From Micromonospora alfalfae (GTDB lineage Bacteria > Actinomycetota > Actinomycetes > Mycobacteriales > Micromonosporaceae), in assembly GCF_022230925.1 (NCBI RefSeq), contig NZ_JAKKFH010000011.1, positions 124,001 to 188,000 on the forward strand: 64,000 bases of DNA, in the 5' to 3' direction. Each line of letters begins with the position of its first letter. Within the stretch, counting starts at the first letter, position 1. The translations under genes were made by a program, and so were the position numbers. Below are positions 34,333 through 42,743 of the stretch, in pieces. The notes beneath the pieces are model-generated. The model did no database searches. It saw only the letters and a program-made list of their open reading frames with translations, and was not told the DNA's origin.

Positions 34333-35612
34333 CGGGCCGCTCCCCCACCGGCGGCCGTCCGGCCGGCCCGCCGCCGCGGCGGCAACGCCTCCGCGGCCTC
34401 CGCGTACAGCCCACGGATCCGGTCCAGGTGCCGGTCCGGGCCGAACTGGGCGGCGATCTTCGCCCGGCCGGCCCGGCCCATCCGGTACGCCCGCTCGGGG
34501 TCGGCCAGGAGGTCGTTCAGCGCGTCGCCGAGGGCCGTCGGCGCATCGGCGGCGACAATGCGACCATCCACCTCGGGCCGGACCAGCTCGGGAAGCCCGC
34601 CCAGGTCGGTGGCGACCACCGGCACACCGCAGGCGAACGCCTCCAGCACCGCCATCGGTTGGTTTTCGTGCCACCGGGACGGCACGGCGACCACAGCCGC
34701 CGACCGGATCAGCTCGTGCAGGCGCGGCTTGTCGAGACGGCCGTGGAACCGGACCCGGCCGGGCACCCGCCGTGCGGCGAGCGCCTCCAACTCCGGGCGG
34801 GCCGGACCGTCTCCGGCGATGTCCACCATTGCCCCGTCCGGCAGCGCGGCGGCCGCCTCGATCAGCACGTCGACACCCTTCTCCGGAGCCAGCCGCCCGG
34901 CGAAGACGACACCGCCGCCGGGCGTCTGCTTGGCCGCGACACCGGTCAGGTCGACGAAGTGGTTGACCACCCGCAACCGGTCCGGGTAGACGCCCGCGCG
35001 GCGCATCACGTCGGCCAGGAACTCGCTCGGGCTCACGAAGAGCTGCACCGGGTCGTACGCGTCGAACTGCCTGTGCAACCAGGACTCGACGGCGAGCAGG
35101 CCACTGCGCGACAGCGACCCGTCCTTGCAACGGCGCCGGGCCGCCTGCAACGGGCCACCCGTGACGCACGCCTGGCAGGGGCGGCCCCGGTCCAACAGTT
35201 GGTAGCTCGGGCAGGCGAGCTTGTAGTCGTGCAGGGTCAGCAGGCACGGCACACCGGCGGCGCGGGCCGCGGCGAGCACCGACGGGGAGAGCTGGTGGTA
35301 GATGTTGTGCAGGTGCAGCACGTCCGGCCGGAAATCGTCGATCACCCGGGCCAGCCCGCGGCGGCTCGTCGGTGACCACAGCATCCGGCCGACGGCCACC
35401 GCGCGGGGCCGCACCCCGCTCGGCGCCGGCTCCAACTCCACTTCGGACGGGAACCGCGCGGCGTACGGCAGCGGCGACTCGTTCTCCGGGTGGCTCATGC
35501 CGAAGTAGGCGACAGTGTCGCCGGCAACCCGTTGCAGGTCGGCGAGATCGAGCAGATACCCCTCCGCGCCGCCACGGCGGTAGAGGAACTTGTTCACATG
35601 CAGCACGCGCAT
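34329..35612 (-). CDS. Family 4 glycosyltransferase
   Basis: 427 residues from ATG 35612. GT-B fold: N-terminal half with RGGAEGYLLDLADL and VLHLHNIYH, C-terminal donor-binding half with VVFAGRLAPEKGVDVLIEAA and the E-x7-E region PMAVLEAFACGVPVVATDLG. A Cys-rich patch (CPSYQLLDRGRPCQAC) occurs mid-protein. A retaining enzyme using a nucleotide-sugar. First gene of the minus-strand trio with two sulfotransferases, so sugar addition and sulfation are co-expressed. Confidence 0.92.
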   Translation of the reverse strand: MRVLHVNKFLYRRGGAEGYLLDLADLQRVAGDTVAYFGMSHPENESPLPYAARFPSEVELEPAPSGVRPRAVAVGRMLWSPTSRRGLARVIDDFRPDVLHLHNIYHQLSPSVLAAARAAGVPCLLTLHDYKLACPSYQLLDRGRPCQACVTGGPLQAARRRCKDGSLSRSGLLAVESWLHRQFDAYDPVQLFVSPSEFLADVMRRAGVYPDRLRVVNHFVDLTGVAAKQTPGGGVVFAGRLAPEKGVDVLIEAAAALPDGAMVDIAGDGPARPELEALAARRVPGRVRFHGRLDKPRLHELIRSAAVVAVPSRWHENQPMAVLEAFACGVPVVATDLGGLPELVRPEVDGRIVAADAPTALGDALNDLLADPERAYRMGRAGRAKIAAQFGPDRHLDRIRGLYAEAAEALPPRRRAGRTAAGGGAAR

Positions 35613-35870
35613 CGACTCGCCCTGCTCACGTCGATCGGGCGAACCGGGCCCGGAGGTGATGACCGGGGTCTGCCCGCCCCGGCCAGGGCCCACGGTATGC
35701 AGGGCAGGTCGGCGAGTCCAGCTCACGTTTGGCATGTGGCTGAACGGGTGATCTTCGTCTGCCCGTGCGGTCCGCGGCCTGGCCTCCCGCCATGATCTCC
35801 CGATAGCCTGGCTGCCGCCGGTCACACCCGCTCTGGTGCAGGGCCGCAACGGTGTCCGACGAGGAGGACC

Positions 35871-36833
35871 GTGACAGCCGACGACGAGGTCTCCGCGCTC
35901 GCGTACACCGCGCGGCGGGTCCGGCGGCATCTTCGCTGGGCGCGTACCGAGGGGATCGGACGGCTGATCGAGGAGGACCGCCTCAACCCGATCGACCGGA
36001 TCAGCACCGCAGTGGCGAAGCGACGCTGGCGACGGCGGGCCGGCCGTACGCCCGGCTCGGCGATGCCTGTCTACCTTGTCGGTCTGCAACGCTCCGGCAC
36101 GAACATGCTGGTCCGGGGCCTGGACGCCGCCGGAGAGGTCGAGGTCCGCAACGAGAACGACGCCACCGTCTTCCATCGCTTCCAACTGCGCCCCGACCCG
36201 GTGCTGACCGCCGCAATCCAGCGCAGCCGGCACGCGTACGTCCTGGTCAAGCCGCTCTGCGAGAGCCACCGCGTGGACGAGCTGCTGGCCCTGCCGGGGC
36301 TGACGCCCGGGCGCGCGCTCTGGGTCTACCGCGACGTCGACGACCGGGCCCGCTCCGAGGTCGCCAAGTTCGGTGACGCCAACCTGCGGGCCCTGCGCGC
36401 GATCGCCGACGGAAGCATTGGCCGCCGGTGGCAGGGGCAGCGCCTCGACGCCGACACCATCGAGCTGATCCGGGCCCACGACCCGCAGCGGTTGGATCCG
36501 CACAGCGGCGCGGCGCTGTTCTGGTACGTCCGCAACTCGCTGTTCTTCCAACTCGGCCTGGACCGGCGGGCCGACGTGCTGCTCTGCCGCTACGACAGCC
36601 TGGTCGCGGAGCCCGCCGCGCAGCTCCGACGGCTCTGCGCCTTCCTCGACTTTCCCTACCATCCCCGGCTGCACGCGCACATCGCCCCACGTGCGTCGCA
36701 CGACGCGGCGGGCCACCGACGGCTACCGATCGACAGGGGCGTCCGGGCCCGCTGCGACGAGCTGACCGACCGGCTCGACCGCGCCGCGGCCGACGTCCGC
36801 TCCGAGACGACGAAGGCGGTCGACAGTGGCTGA
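35871..36833 (+). CDS. Sulfotransferase 3
   Basis: 320 residues from GTG 35871, with GAGGAGG upstream. YLVGLQRSGTNMLVRGLDA is the PAPS loop (about 65-83); YRDVDDRARSEVAKFGD fills the 3'-phosphate region but is divergent. An N-terminal extension of about 60 basic residues precedes the domain. Divergent from the glycosyltransferase trio, and overlaps the next sulfotransferase by 8 bases. Confidence 0.85.
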   Translation: MTADDEVSALAYTARRVRRHLRWARTEGIGRLIEEDRLNPIDRISTAVAKRRWRRRAGRTPGSAMPVYLVGLQRSGTNMLVRGLDAAGEVEVRNENDATVFHRFQLRPDPVLTAAIQRSRHAYVLVKPLCESHRVDELLALPGLTPGRALWVYRDVDDRARSEVAKFGDANLRALRAIADGSIGRRWQGQRLDADTIELIRAHDPQRLDPHSGAALFWYVRNSLFFQLGLDRRADVLLCRYDSLVAEPAAQLRRLCAFLDFPYHPRLHAHIAPRASHDAAGHRRLPIDRGVRARCDELTDRLDRAAADVRSETTKAVDSG

Positions 36834-37605
36834 GACCGGAACCCGTACCGCGCCGATCTTCCTGGTCGGCTGCCAGCGGTCGGGCACCACGATGGTGCGC
36901 CTCGTCCTGGACTCGCACTCGCGGATCAGCTGCGGCCCGGAGACCCGGTTCCTGCCGGACCTGCGACGGATCGTCGGCCGGGACTGGGAACGACTGGCCC
37001 GTTTCGGTTTTCCGCGCGAGGACTGGCTGCACCGCATCCGGGACTTCTTCGGCGGTGTGCACGCCGACTACGCCGCCGCGCGGGGCAAGACCCGGTGGGC
37101 CGACAAGACCCCGCTGTACGCCATGTCCCTCGACTTCGTCACCGAGGTCTTCCCGGACGCCCAGATCGTGCACCTCATCCGGGACGGACGCGACGTGGTG
37201 GTCTCGCACCGCAAACGGTTCGGCTACTGGTCCGCTGTGAAGTGCGTCGTGAAGTGGCCGCGCTACATCCGCGCCGCGCGGGCCGTCGGCGCCACACTGC
37301 CGGCGGACCGCTACTACGAGCTGCGCTACGAGCAGGCGGTCAGCGAGCCGGAGAAGACGATGCGCGCGCTGTTCGAGTTCCTCGGCGAGCCGTGGGAGGA
37401 CGGCATCCTCGACTACGACAGCAAGCAGCACGACGTGGCCCGGAAGTACACCACCGAGGCGGAGCGACGACGCGCGGCGGTGGGCGACACCGCGCCGATC
37501 TACGGCTCCCGGGTGGGCAGCTACCGCCGCGAACTCGACCCGTTCCTCCGCCTGCTGGTCTGGATCTTCTCTGGTCCGACCCTGCGCGCGCTGGGCTACC
37601 GGTGA
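36826..37605 (+). CDS. Sulfotransferase 4
   Basis: 259 residues from GTG 36826, overlapping the previous stop by 8 bases. FLVGCQRSGTTMVRLVLDSH is the PAPS loop; HLIRDGRDVVVSHRKRFGYW is the 3'-phosphate motif. The WADKTP motif between them is typical of carbohydrate and tyrosylprotein-type bacterial sulfotransferases. The stop overlaps the GTG of the following glycoside hydrolase, so the three plus-strand genes are tightly coupled. Confidence 0.92.
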   Translation: MAETGTRTAPIFLVGCQRSGTTMVRLVLDSHSRISCGPETRFLPDLRRIVGRDWERLARFGFPREDWLHRIRDFFGGVHADYAAARGKTRWADKTPLYAMSLDFVTEVFPDAQIVHLIRDGRDVVVSHRKRFGYWSAVKCVVKWPRYIRAARAVGATLPADRYYELRYEQAVSEPEKTMRALFEFLGEPWEDGILDYDSKQHDVARKYTTEAERRRAAVGDTAPIYGSRVGSYRRELDPFLRLLVWIFSGPTLRALGYR

Positions 37606-39083
37606 CCCGCCCCGGCCGGCTGCGCGCGGTCGCCACCGCCGTCGCCGCCACGCTCCTGCTCACCGCCGGCTGCACCGACGGCGGCGACGATCCACCGCCG
37701 ACCCCCACCCCCTCCGCGACGGCGACACCCGCAGTCGGCACGCCGGGGCGCACCGCCGACCAGGTGAGCAACCCGTTCGGCGCGCACTGGGACTGGTCGC
37801 GGTACCAGCAGTTCGAGCCGTACCTGCGCCGGCTCGCCGGTTCGGCGACGTACGAGGAGATCTCCTGGTGCGAGATCGAACGGACCTCGGGGCAGGTCGA
37901 CTGGTCCGGGCTGGACGACATCGCCGCACGCAGCAGAGAGCTGGGCATCACACTGCACCTGAAGATCCGTACCGGCGTGTGCTGGGCGACCGGTGGCACC
38001 GCCCGCTACACCCGGGGCGCGGCGAAGAAGACCGAGTCGGCGATGCCCACCGACCTCGGCGCGTACCAGCGGTTCGTCCGCTCGGTGGTGCAGCGCTACG
38101 GCCCGTACGGGGTGCGGGAGTACGCCATCGAGAACGAGGTCAACGCGCCGAGTTACTGGGCCGGCAGCCCCGAGGAGTACGCGCGGCTGGTCCGGGCCGC
38201 CGCCGAGACGATCCGCGCGACCGATCCGAAGGCGCTGGTGGTCGACTCCGGCATCAGCAGCGTCGCGTACGGCATGGGTGTCGCCGACCGGCTGGTGCGC
38301 GCCGGTCGGGTGCCGGAGGCCATCGCCGCCTACCAGGCGTACTTCCAACGTCGGGTCGGCACCCGGGGGCAGCAGATCCCGGCGGTGACCGGGGAGGCGC
38401 AGTTGCGCCGGGCGCTCGGCACCGAGACCAACAGCCGCAGCCTTCGCTTCCTGGCGGTGACCGAGTCGCTGCTGACCGACCGCACCGTCGACGTCCGTCA
38501 GGTGCACTTCTACGAGCACTTCAGCGGGGTGGCCCCGCTGCTGGACTACCTGCGCGCCACCACACCGCCGGGTACGGCGATCCAGGCATGGGAGGTCGGG
38601 CAGTTCTGGCGCGACGGCGACGGCGACCCGGCCAGCCGCGCGGCGGAGATGGTCAAGACGGTCACCCTGCTGGTCGCCGGCGGGATCGGCGAGATCAGTT
38701 GGCTGCCGTTGGCGTACAACCCGAACAACGCCGCCGGCAGCGAGGTCCGCTACGGCCTGCTCGACCCGGACGGCACCGAACGCGAGGCCGGCCGGATGCT
38801 GGCCGCCCTGGTCGACGCGGCCCGGGACGCCACGGTCACCCCGCTGCCCGCCCCGGTGGCCGGCAGACTGCACGGGGTCGCGTTCGTCCGTGGTGGACAG
38901 AGCACGCTGGTGCTCTGGTCGGCGTCGAAGACGCCGGTGACGGTGCCGGCGACACCGGGCGGACGGACCGGGGCGGTGGGCTCCCCGCTGGGCGCGGCCG
39001 GTGGCGGCACCACAGTGACCGACGTCCCCGTCCTGCTCCGCGCCGACCAGCCGGTGGACCGGATCCTCGCCACCGTCCGCTAA
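37602..39083 (+). CDS. Exported glycoside hydrolase lipoprotein (GH39/GH5-like TIM barrel)
   Basis: 493 residues from GTG 37602, overlapping the preceding TGA. A signal peptide ends in the lipobox TAGC (about 25), then a Pro/Thr linker. The TIM-barrel domain contains YAIENEVNAPSYW, with the acid/base Glu after Asn, and later QAWEVGQFWRDGDGD, a plausible nucleophile strand. The last 100 residues form a beta domain. Best read as a clan GH-A retaining hydrolase; substrate unknown. Being coupled to a sulfotransferase gene, it may trim or release the surface glycan instead of feeding on plant polymer. Confidence 0.82.
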   Translation: MTRPGRLRAVATAVAATLLLTAGCTDGGDDPPPTPTPSATATPAVGTPGRTADQVSNPFGAHWDWSRYQQFEPYLRRLAGSATYEEISWCEIERTSGQVDWSGLDDIAARSRELGITLHLKIRTGVCWATGGTARYTRGAAKKTESAMPTDLGAYQRFVRSVVQRYGPYGVREYAIENEVNAPSYWAGSPEEYARLVRAAAETIRATDPKALVVDSGISSVAYGMGVADRLVRAGRVPEAIAAYQAYFQRRVGTRGQQIPAVTGEAQLRRALGTETNSRSLRFLAVTESLLTDRTVDVRQVHFYEHFSGVAPLLDYLRATTPPGTAIQAWEVGQFWRDGDGDPASRAAEMVKTVTLLVAGGIGEISWLPLAYNPNNAAGSEVRYGLLDPDGTEREAGRMLAALVDAARDATVTPLPAPVAGRLHGVAFVRGGQSTLVLWSASKTPVTVPATPGGRTGAVGSPLGAAGGGTTVTDVPVLLRADQPVDRILATVR

Positions 39084-39113
39084 CCCGAACGGCAGGTGTC
39101 GACCTCACCCCGC

Positions 39114-39182
39114 CGATCTTGCACTTTCTGTTGCCGTCTCACGGCTTCTGCGACTTCTGTCGGGGCAGAAAGTGCAAGATCG
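39114..39182. repeat. 17-bp perfect inverted repeat between convergent genes
   Basis: Arms 39114-39130 (CGATCTTGCACTTTCTG) and 39166-39182 are exact complements, separated by 35 bases. It lies between convergent stops and may end transcription both ways. The GATCTTGCAC core is, from memory, a recurring palindromic element in Micromonospora genomes (REP-like). Confidence 0.8.
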
Positions 39183-39241
39183 CGGGGGTGCAGGCGGCGG
39201 GTGGACCCGGCCTGGACCGGGCGGCACGTCCGAAGCGCGCG

Positions 39242-40096
39242 CTAGGCGGCGGGCCAGGGGTCGGGCCAGTCGAGCAGGGTGGCCAGGCGGGCGTTGTGCG
39301 GTGCGAAGTGGCCGCTCAGGCGCTCCCGCAGCTCCGGTGTGAGCTGGGAGGGGCCATGGTCGACGCGTCGGGTGTGCCTGGTGAACGCCTCAGGGGTGAA
39401 GGCCGGCAGGCCGAGGAAGCGCAGCACGTCGCCGAACGTGCCGGCCGGGTCGGTGTGCAGGTCCTCAGTCCGGGCGACGTGGATCCGCTCCCGCGGGACC
39501 TGCGCGAACCACCTGTCCAACTGCTCGGCGTAGCGGCCCCGGGCCGCGTACGAGTAATTACGCAACGCCCGGTGCGCGGCGGCGCTGTCCGGACCACCAC
39601 GCGTCGCCCGGGCCAGCCGCTCCTCCTCCGCGTCGAGCGCGGCGGCGAAGGACAGCGGCTCGACGCCGTACGAGCGGGTGTGCAGGTAGTGCGAGTAGGC
39701 CCGCTGCACCGGGTCGCGCAGCAGGACGACGAAGCGGGCCTGCGGCACTGTCGCCGCGACCCGGGCCGGCACGCTCGGATGGAACAGGTAGTAGGGGCTC
39801 GCTTCGAACGTGCGCTCACCTGGGGCGAGACGAGGGAAGTGCCCCCGGTACCACCGCGTGCCCCGGGCGTGGTGGACGCTGAAGTACTGCAACTCCTTGC
39901 CGCTGGCCACCCGGACCTGCGGATGGGCGGCGAGGTGGTGATACAACGACGTGGTGCCGCAGCGCTGCCCACCGATCACCAGGAAGTCGGGCAACGGGCC
40001 GGGCTCCCCCGGCTTCGCCGCGCGCCCCCAGGCCCGCGCCGCGCGTACCCCCCGACGCAGCCGGTCGGTGACCTGACGCCGCACGACGCCGCTCAC
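39242..40096 (-). CDS. Sulfotransferase 5
   Basis: 284 residues from GTG 40096, overlapping the flippase stop (GTGA). FLVIGGQRCGTTSLYHHLAA is the PAPS loop with KELQYFS after it, as in heparan-sulfate and NodH-like sulfotransferases. LLRDPVQRAYSHYLH is the 3'-phosphate motif. Of the five it is closest in pattern to the polysaccharide N/O-sulfotransferase group (Sulfotransfer_1). Coupling to a flippase fits sulfation of a lipid-linked repeat before export. Confidence 0.93.
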   Translation of the reverse strand: MSGVVRRQVTDRLRRGVRAARAWGRAAKPGEPGPLPDFLVIGGQRCGTTSLYHHLAAHPQVRVASGKELQYFSVHHARGTRWYRGHFPRLAPGERTFEASPYYLFHPSVPARVAATVPQARFVVLLRDPVQRAYSHYLHTRSYGVEPLSFAAALDAEEERLARATRGGPDSAAAHRALRNYSYAARGRYAEQLDRWFAQVPRERIHVARTEDLHTDPAGTFGDVLRFLGLPAFTPEAFTRHTRRVDHGPSQLTPELRERLSGHFAPHNARLATLLDWPDPWPAA

Positions 40097-41682
40097 GAGC
40101 GGACCACGGGGCTGCCGGTGCCCACACCGGCGCCGTCGGCGGGCTCGGCCGAAACGCGTCGACCACCTCGGCGGGTCACCGAGCGCAACACCATGACGTC
40201 CTCCCGACTGAGCCCGAGGGCGAGCACCACGGCGAGGTACACCGCCACTACCGCGACCAGACCGACAACGAGCTGCGCGGTCCCGCCCCCGACCAACCAC
40301 CGCACACCGAACCCGACACCCATCGCGACCAGCGCGGCGACCAGGCCCTTGACCATGCCCGCCGTCACCGGCACCGTGTGCACCTGCGCGCGCACCTGCC
40401 AGACCCGGGCGACGTTCACCGCTGCCAGCGACACCGCCCAGGCCACCGCCGCGCCGAGAATGCCGTACGCCGGGATGAGCCAGAGATTGAGCAGGACGTT
40501 GAGCAGCAGGGCCGCGAGGTTGTCGACCATGTTGACCGAGACCCGGCCGGACATGTTCAGCAGCGTCCCGCACGGCCCGGTGGCGGCGTTCACGAGTTGG
40601 CCGAGCGCCAGCACCACTGTCACCGCCGCACCGCCGGCCAGACCCGGGCCGCCGACCAGACGCAGCAACTGCTCCGGAAAGACCAGCAACGCCACGAAGG
40701 CCGGCAGCGACAGCCGGAGCACCCAACCGGTGGCGACCCGGTAGATCCGGCGGACCTCGTCCAGTCGACCCTGGTGGTAGAGGTGCGCCAGGTGCGGGCC
40801 GAACGAGGCGTTGACCGGTGCGAGCACGAACACCGCGATGGTGACCAGCCGGGTCGCCACGTGGTAGACACCGATCGCGTCAGGACCGTAGTCGAAGAAA
40901 CCGAGCAGCAACGCGTCCACCCAGATCAGCCCGGTGGACGACAGCGAGGAGACCCAACTGACGGTGGAGAACCGGAACAGCTCGCCCGGCCGGTACGCGG
41001 GCCGGGCGGCGGGCACCCGGCGCACCATCCGGGCGAGCGCCACGAGGGCGAGCCCTGCCGCGCTCCAGCTCGCCGCCACCAGCGCCCAGAACGCGCCGGT
41101 CAGGCCCGCACCGAGGGCGAGCGCCAGCGCGGTGAGCACCAGCCGGGCGGCCGGCTCGTAGACCTGGCCGATGAGGGCGTAGGCCCGTTGCGTGCGCCAA
41201 CCCCGGGTGGCCGCGAGCGCGGCCTCGCAGACGGTGGCGGCGGGCAGGCAGAGCGCCGCCAACCGCAGCCCGGTGGTGAGTTGCGGGTCGTGCAGGGCGT
41301 CGGCGAGCCACGGCGCGCCGATCGCCAGACCGAGGGCGATCACTGTGGACGCCACCGCCGAGATGCCGATCCCGAGCCGGATCGCGCCCCGGAGGGCGGC
41401 CGGCTCGTCGTCGGCGAGGTGCACCGCAACGAACCGGGTCAACCCGGCCCGGAAACCGGAGAGCGAGAGCAGCCCCAGCAGCGACAGCACGGCGTAGACC
41501 TGGGCGTACCGGCCCAGTTCGCGTACACCCAGGACCCGGGCCAGCAACAGCATGACCAGGAAGAGCGCCACCTGGCTGAGCACGGCGCTGCCCAGGTTCA
41601 GCACACCGCCGCGGGCCATGCCGCGTACCTGCTGGTCGCCGGCCTCCGGCGCGGCCGGCGACCGGCCGGTCACCGCACGCAC
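40093..41682 (-). CDS. Polysaccharide flippase (Wzx/MOP superfamily)
   Basis: 529 residues from GTG 41682, with about 12-14 hydrophobic segments. The N-terminus LNLGSAVLSQVALFLVMLLL and ARVLGVRELGRYAQVYAVL are typical of oligosaccharide flippases of the MOP family. It should move lipid-linked repeat units across the membrane. It lies between the chain-length protein gene (22 bp gap) and sulfotransferase 5 (4-base overlap). Confidence 0.9.
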   Translation of the reverse strand: MRAVTGRSPAAPEAGDQQVRGMARGGVLNLGSAVLSQVALFLVMLLLARVLGVRELGRYAQVYAVLSLLGLLSLSGFRAGLTRFVAVHLADDEPAALRGAIRLGIGISAVASTVIALGLAIGAPWLADALHDPQLTTGLRLAALCLPAATVCEAALAATRGWRTQRAYALIGQVYEPAARLVLTALALALGAGLTGAFWALVAASWSAAGLALVALARMVRRVPAARPAYRPGELFRFSTVSWVSSLSSTGLIWVDALLLGFFDYGPDAIGVYHVATRLVTIAVFVLAPVNASFGPHLAHLYHQGRLDEVRRIYRVATGWVLRLSLPAFVALLVFPEQLLRLVGGPGLAGGAAVTVVLALGQLVNAATGPCGTLLNMSGRVSVNMVDNLAALLLNVLLNLWLIPAYGILGAAVAWAVSLAAVNVARVWQVRAQVHTVPVTAGMVKGLVAALVAMGVGFGVRWLVGGGTAQLVVGLVAVVAVYLAVVLALGLSREDVMVLRSVTRRGGRRVSAEPADGAGVGTGSPVVRS

Positions 41683-41704
41683 CCGGCGGCCCGTTCTCCG
41701 ACGG

Positions 41705-42718
41705 TCACGGCCGTGCCGCGGTCACGGTCTCCGCCGACGCCGAGGGGGCCGAGGTGCTTGCCGCCGGGGCCACCGGCCGGGCAGCGGCACGACCCCGCGA
41801 GAGCAGTTCGAGTACGCCCACCAGCAGCACCCCGAGCAGCAGACCCGCGCCGCCCACCGGCAGGACGGTGCGCACCAGCTCCGTCATCCGGCTCACCTCG
41901 TGCGTCTCGCCGATGCTTGTCACCTGCTTCGGATCGGCGGCCTGGGCCTGCGCCCGAGCCGCCTGCAACCCTTCCCGAGCCTGGGACAGGGCGTTGGTGG
42001 CCGCGTCCCGCTGGGCGAGCAGGGCCTGGTAGTCGGGGAGCTTCGGCCCCAGCTCGTCGAGCTTCTTCTGGGCGGCGGTGATCGCGGCGGTCGCCGCGTC
42101 GACACCTCGGCCGTTGCCGACCGCCTGCATGGAGAGCTGCTGCTGGCGCAGGCTGGTCAGTTCGCCCAGCGTGGCCTGGTAGATCCGGTCCGGCTGGGAG
42201 ACCTTGTTCGCCTTCTCCCACTCACCGATCGCCTTGGTCGCCGCGGTGACGTCGGCGTTGGCCGCCTCGACCTCGCCGGTGGCGATGCCGACCTGGGACG
42301 AGAAGAGGAAGGCCAGCGCCCGGGTGGTGGTCGCGGTCAGCACCGGCGCGACAGTCGCCCGGTCGCCTGCGGTGTACGTCACCTCCAACTGGCTGCTCGC
42401 GCCGACCTGGGTGATGGCGAGCCCGTCGCGCAACCGCTCCGGCGGCACCCCGGTGTCAGCGCCCACGTCGGCGAGGACGCGGGGCGAGGTGACCGCCGCG
42501 CCGAACGCCGCGACGAACTGGTTCGCCGCCTGCGTACCGGTGTACTGCGTCCCGGCCGCGCCGCCCACCAGGGCCGGTGCCGCCACGTACGCGGTCCCGC
42601 TGAACTGCTGTGGCGCCAACAGGACGATGGCTGCCGCGGCGCCAGCGGCGAGCACCGGCACCCCCACGAGTACCCAGAGGCGCCGCCGGGCGACCCGCAG
42701 GTAGTCGACGATCTCCAC
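41705..42718 (-). CDS. Wzz-type polysaccharide chain-length / co-polymerase protein
   Basis: 337 residues. The N-terminus VEIVDYLRVARRRLWVLVGV leads into a transmembrane helix; a long helical periplasm-type region (about 60-270, including coiled coil around LRQQQLSMQ) and a second transmembrane helix (about 285-308, VLPVGGAGLLLGVLLVGVLE) follow. There is no tyrosine-kinase domain. I chose GTG 42718 because GGGGA lies before it; TTG 42730 is possible. Should set polymer length with the ligase-like neighbour. Confidence 0.85.
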   Translation of the reverse strand: MEIVDYLRVARRRLWVLVGVPVLAAGAAAAIVLLAPQQFSGTAYVAAPALVGGAAGTQYTGTQAANQFVAAFGAAVTSPRVLADVGADTGVPPERLRDGLAITQVGASSQLEVTYTAGDRATVAPVLTATTTRALAFLFSSQVGIATGEVEAANADVTAATKAIGEWEKANKVSQPDRIYQATLGELTSLRQQQLSMQAVGNGRGVDAATAAITAAQKKLDELGPKLPDYQALLAQRDAATNALSQAREGLQAARAQAQAADPKQVTSIGETHEVSRMTELVRTVLPVGGAGLLLGVLLVGVLELLSRGRAAARPVAPAASTSAPSASAETVTAARP

Positions 42719-42743
42719 CTTTTTCCCCAATGCTGTCGTTCAG

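Noticed and set aside
34333..35379. Open 5' extension of sulfotransferase 2
   Set aside because: It lies in another frame of the glycosyltransferase gene. The real start is the GTG coupled to the glycosyltransferase stop.
37868..40744. A 958-codon plus-strand frame
   Set aside because: It overlaps the glycoside hydrolase out of frame and sulfotransferase 5 and the flippase antisense; no family match.
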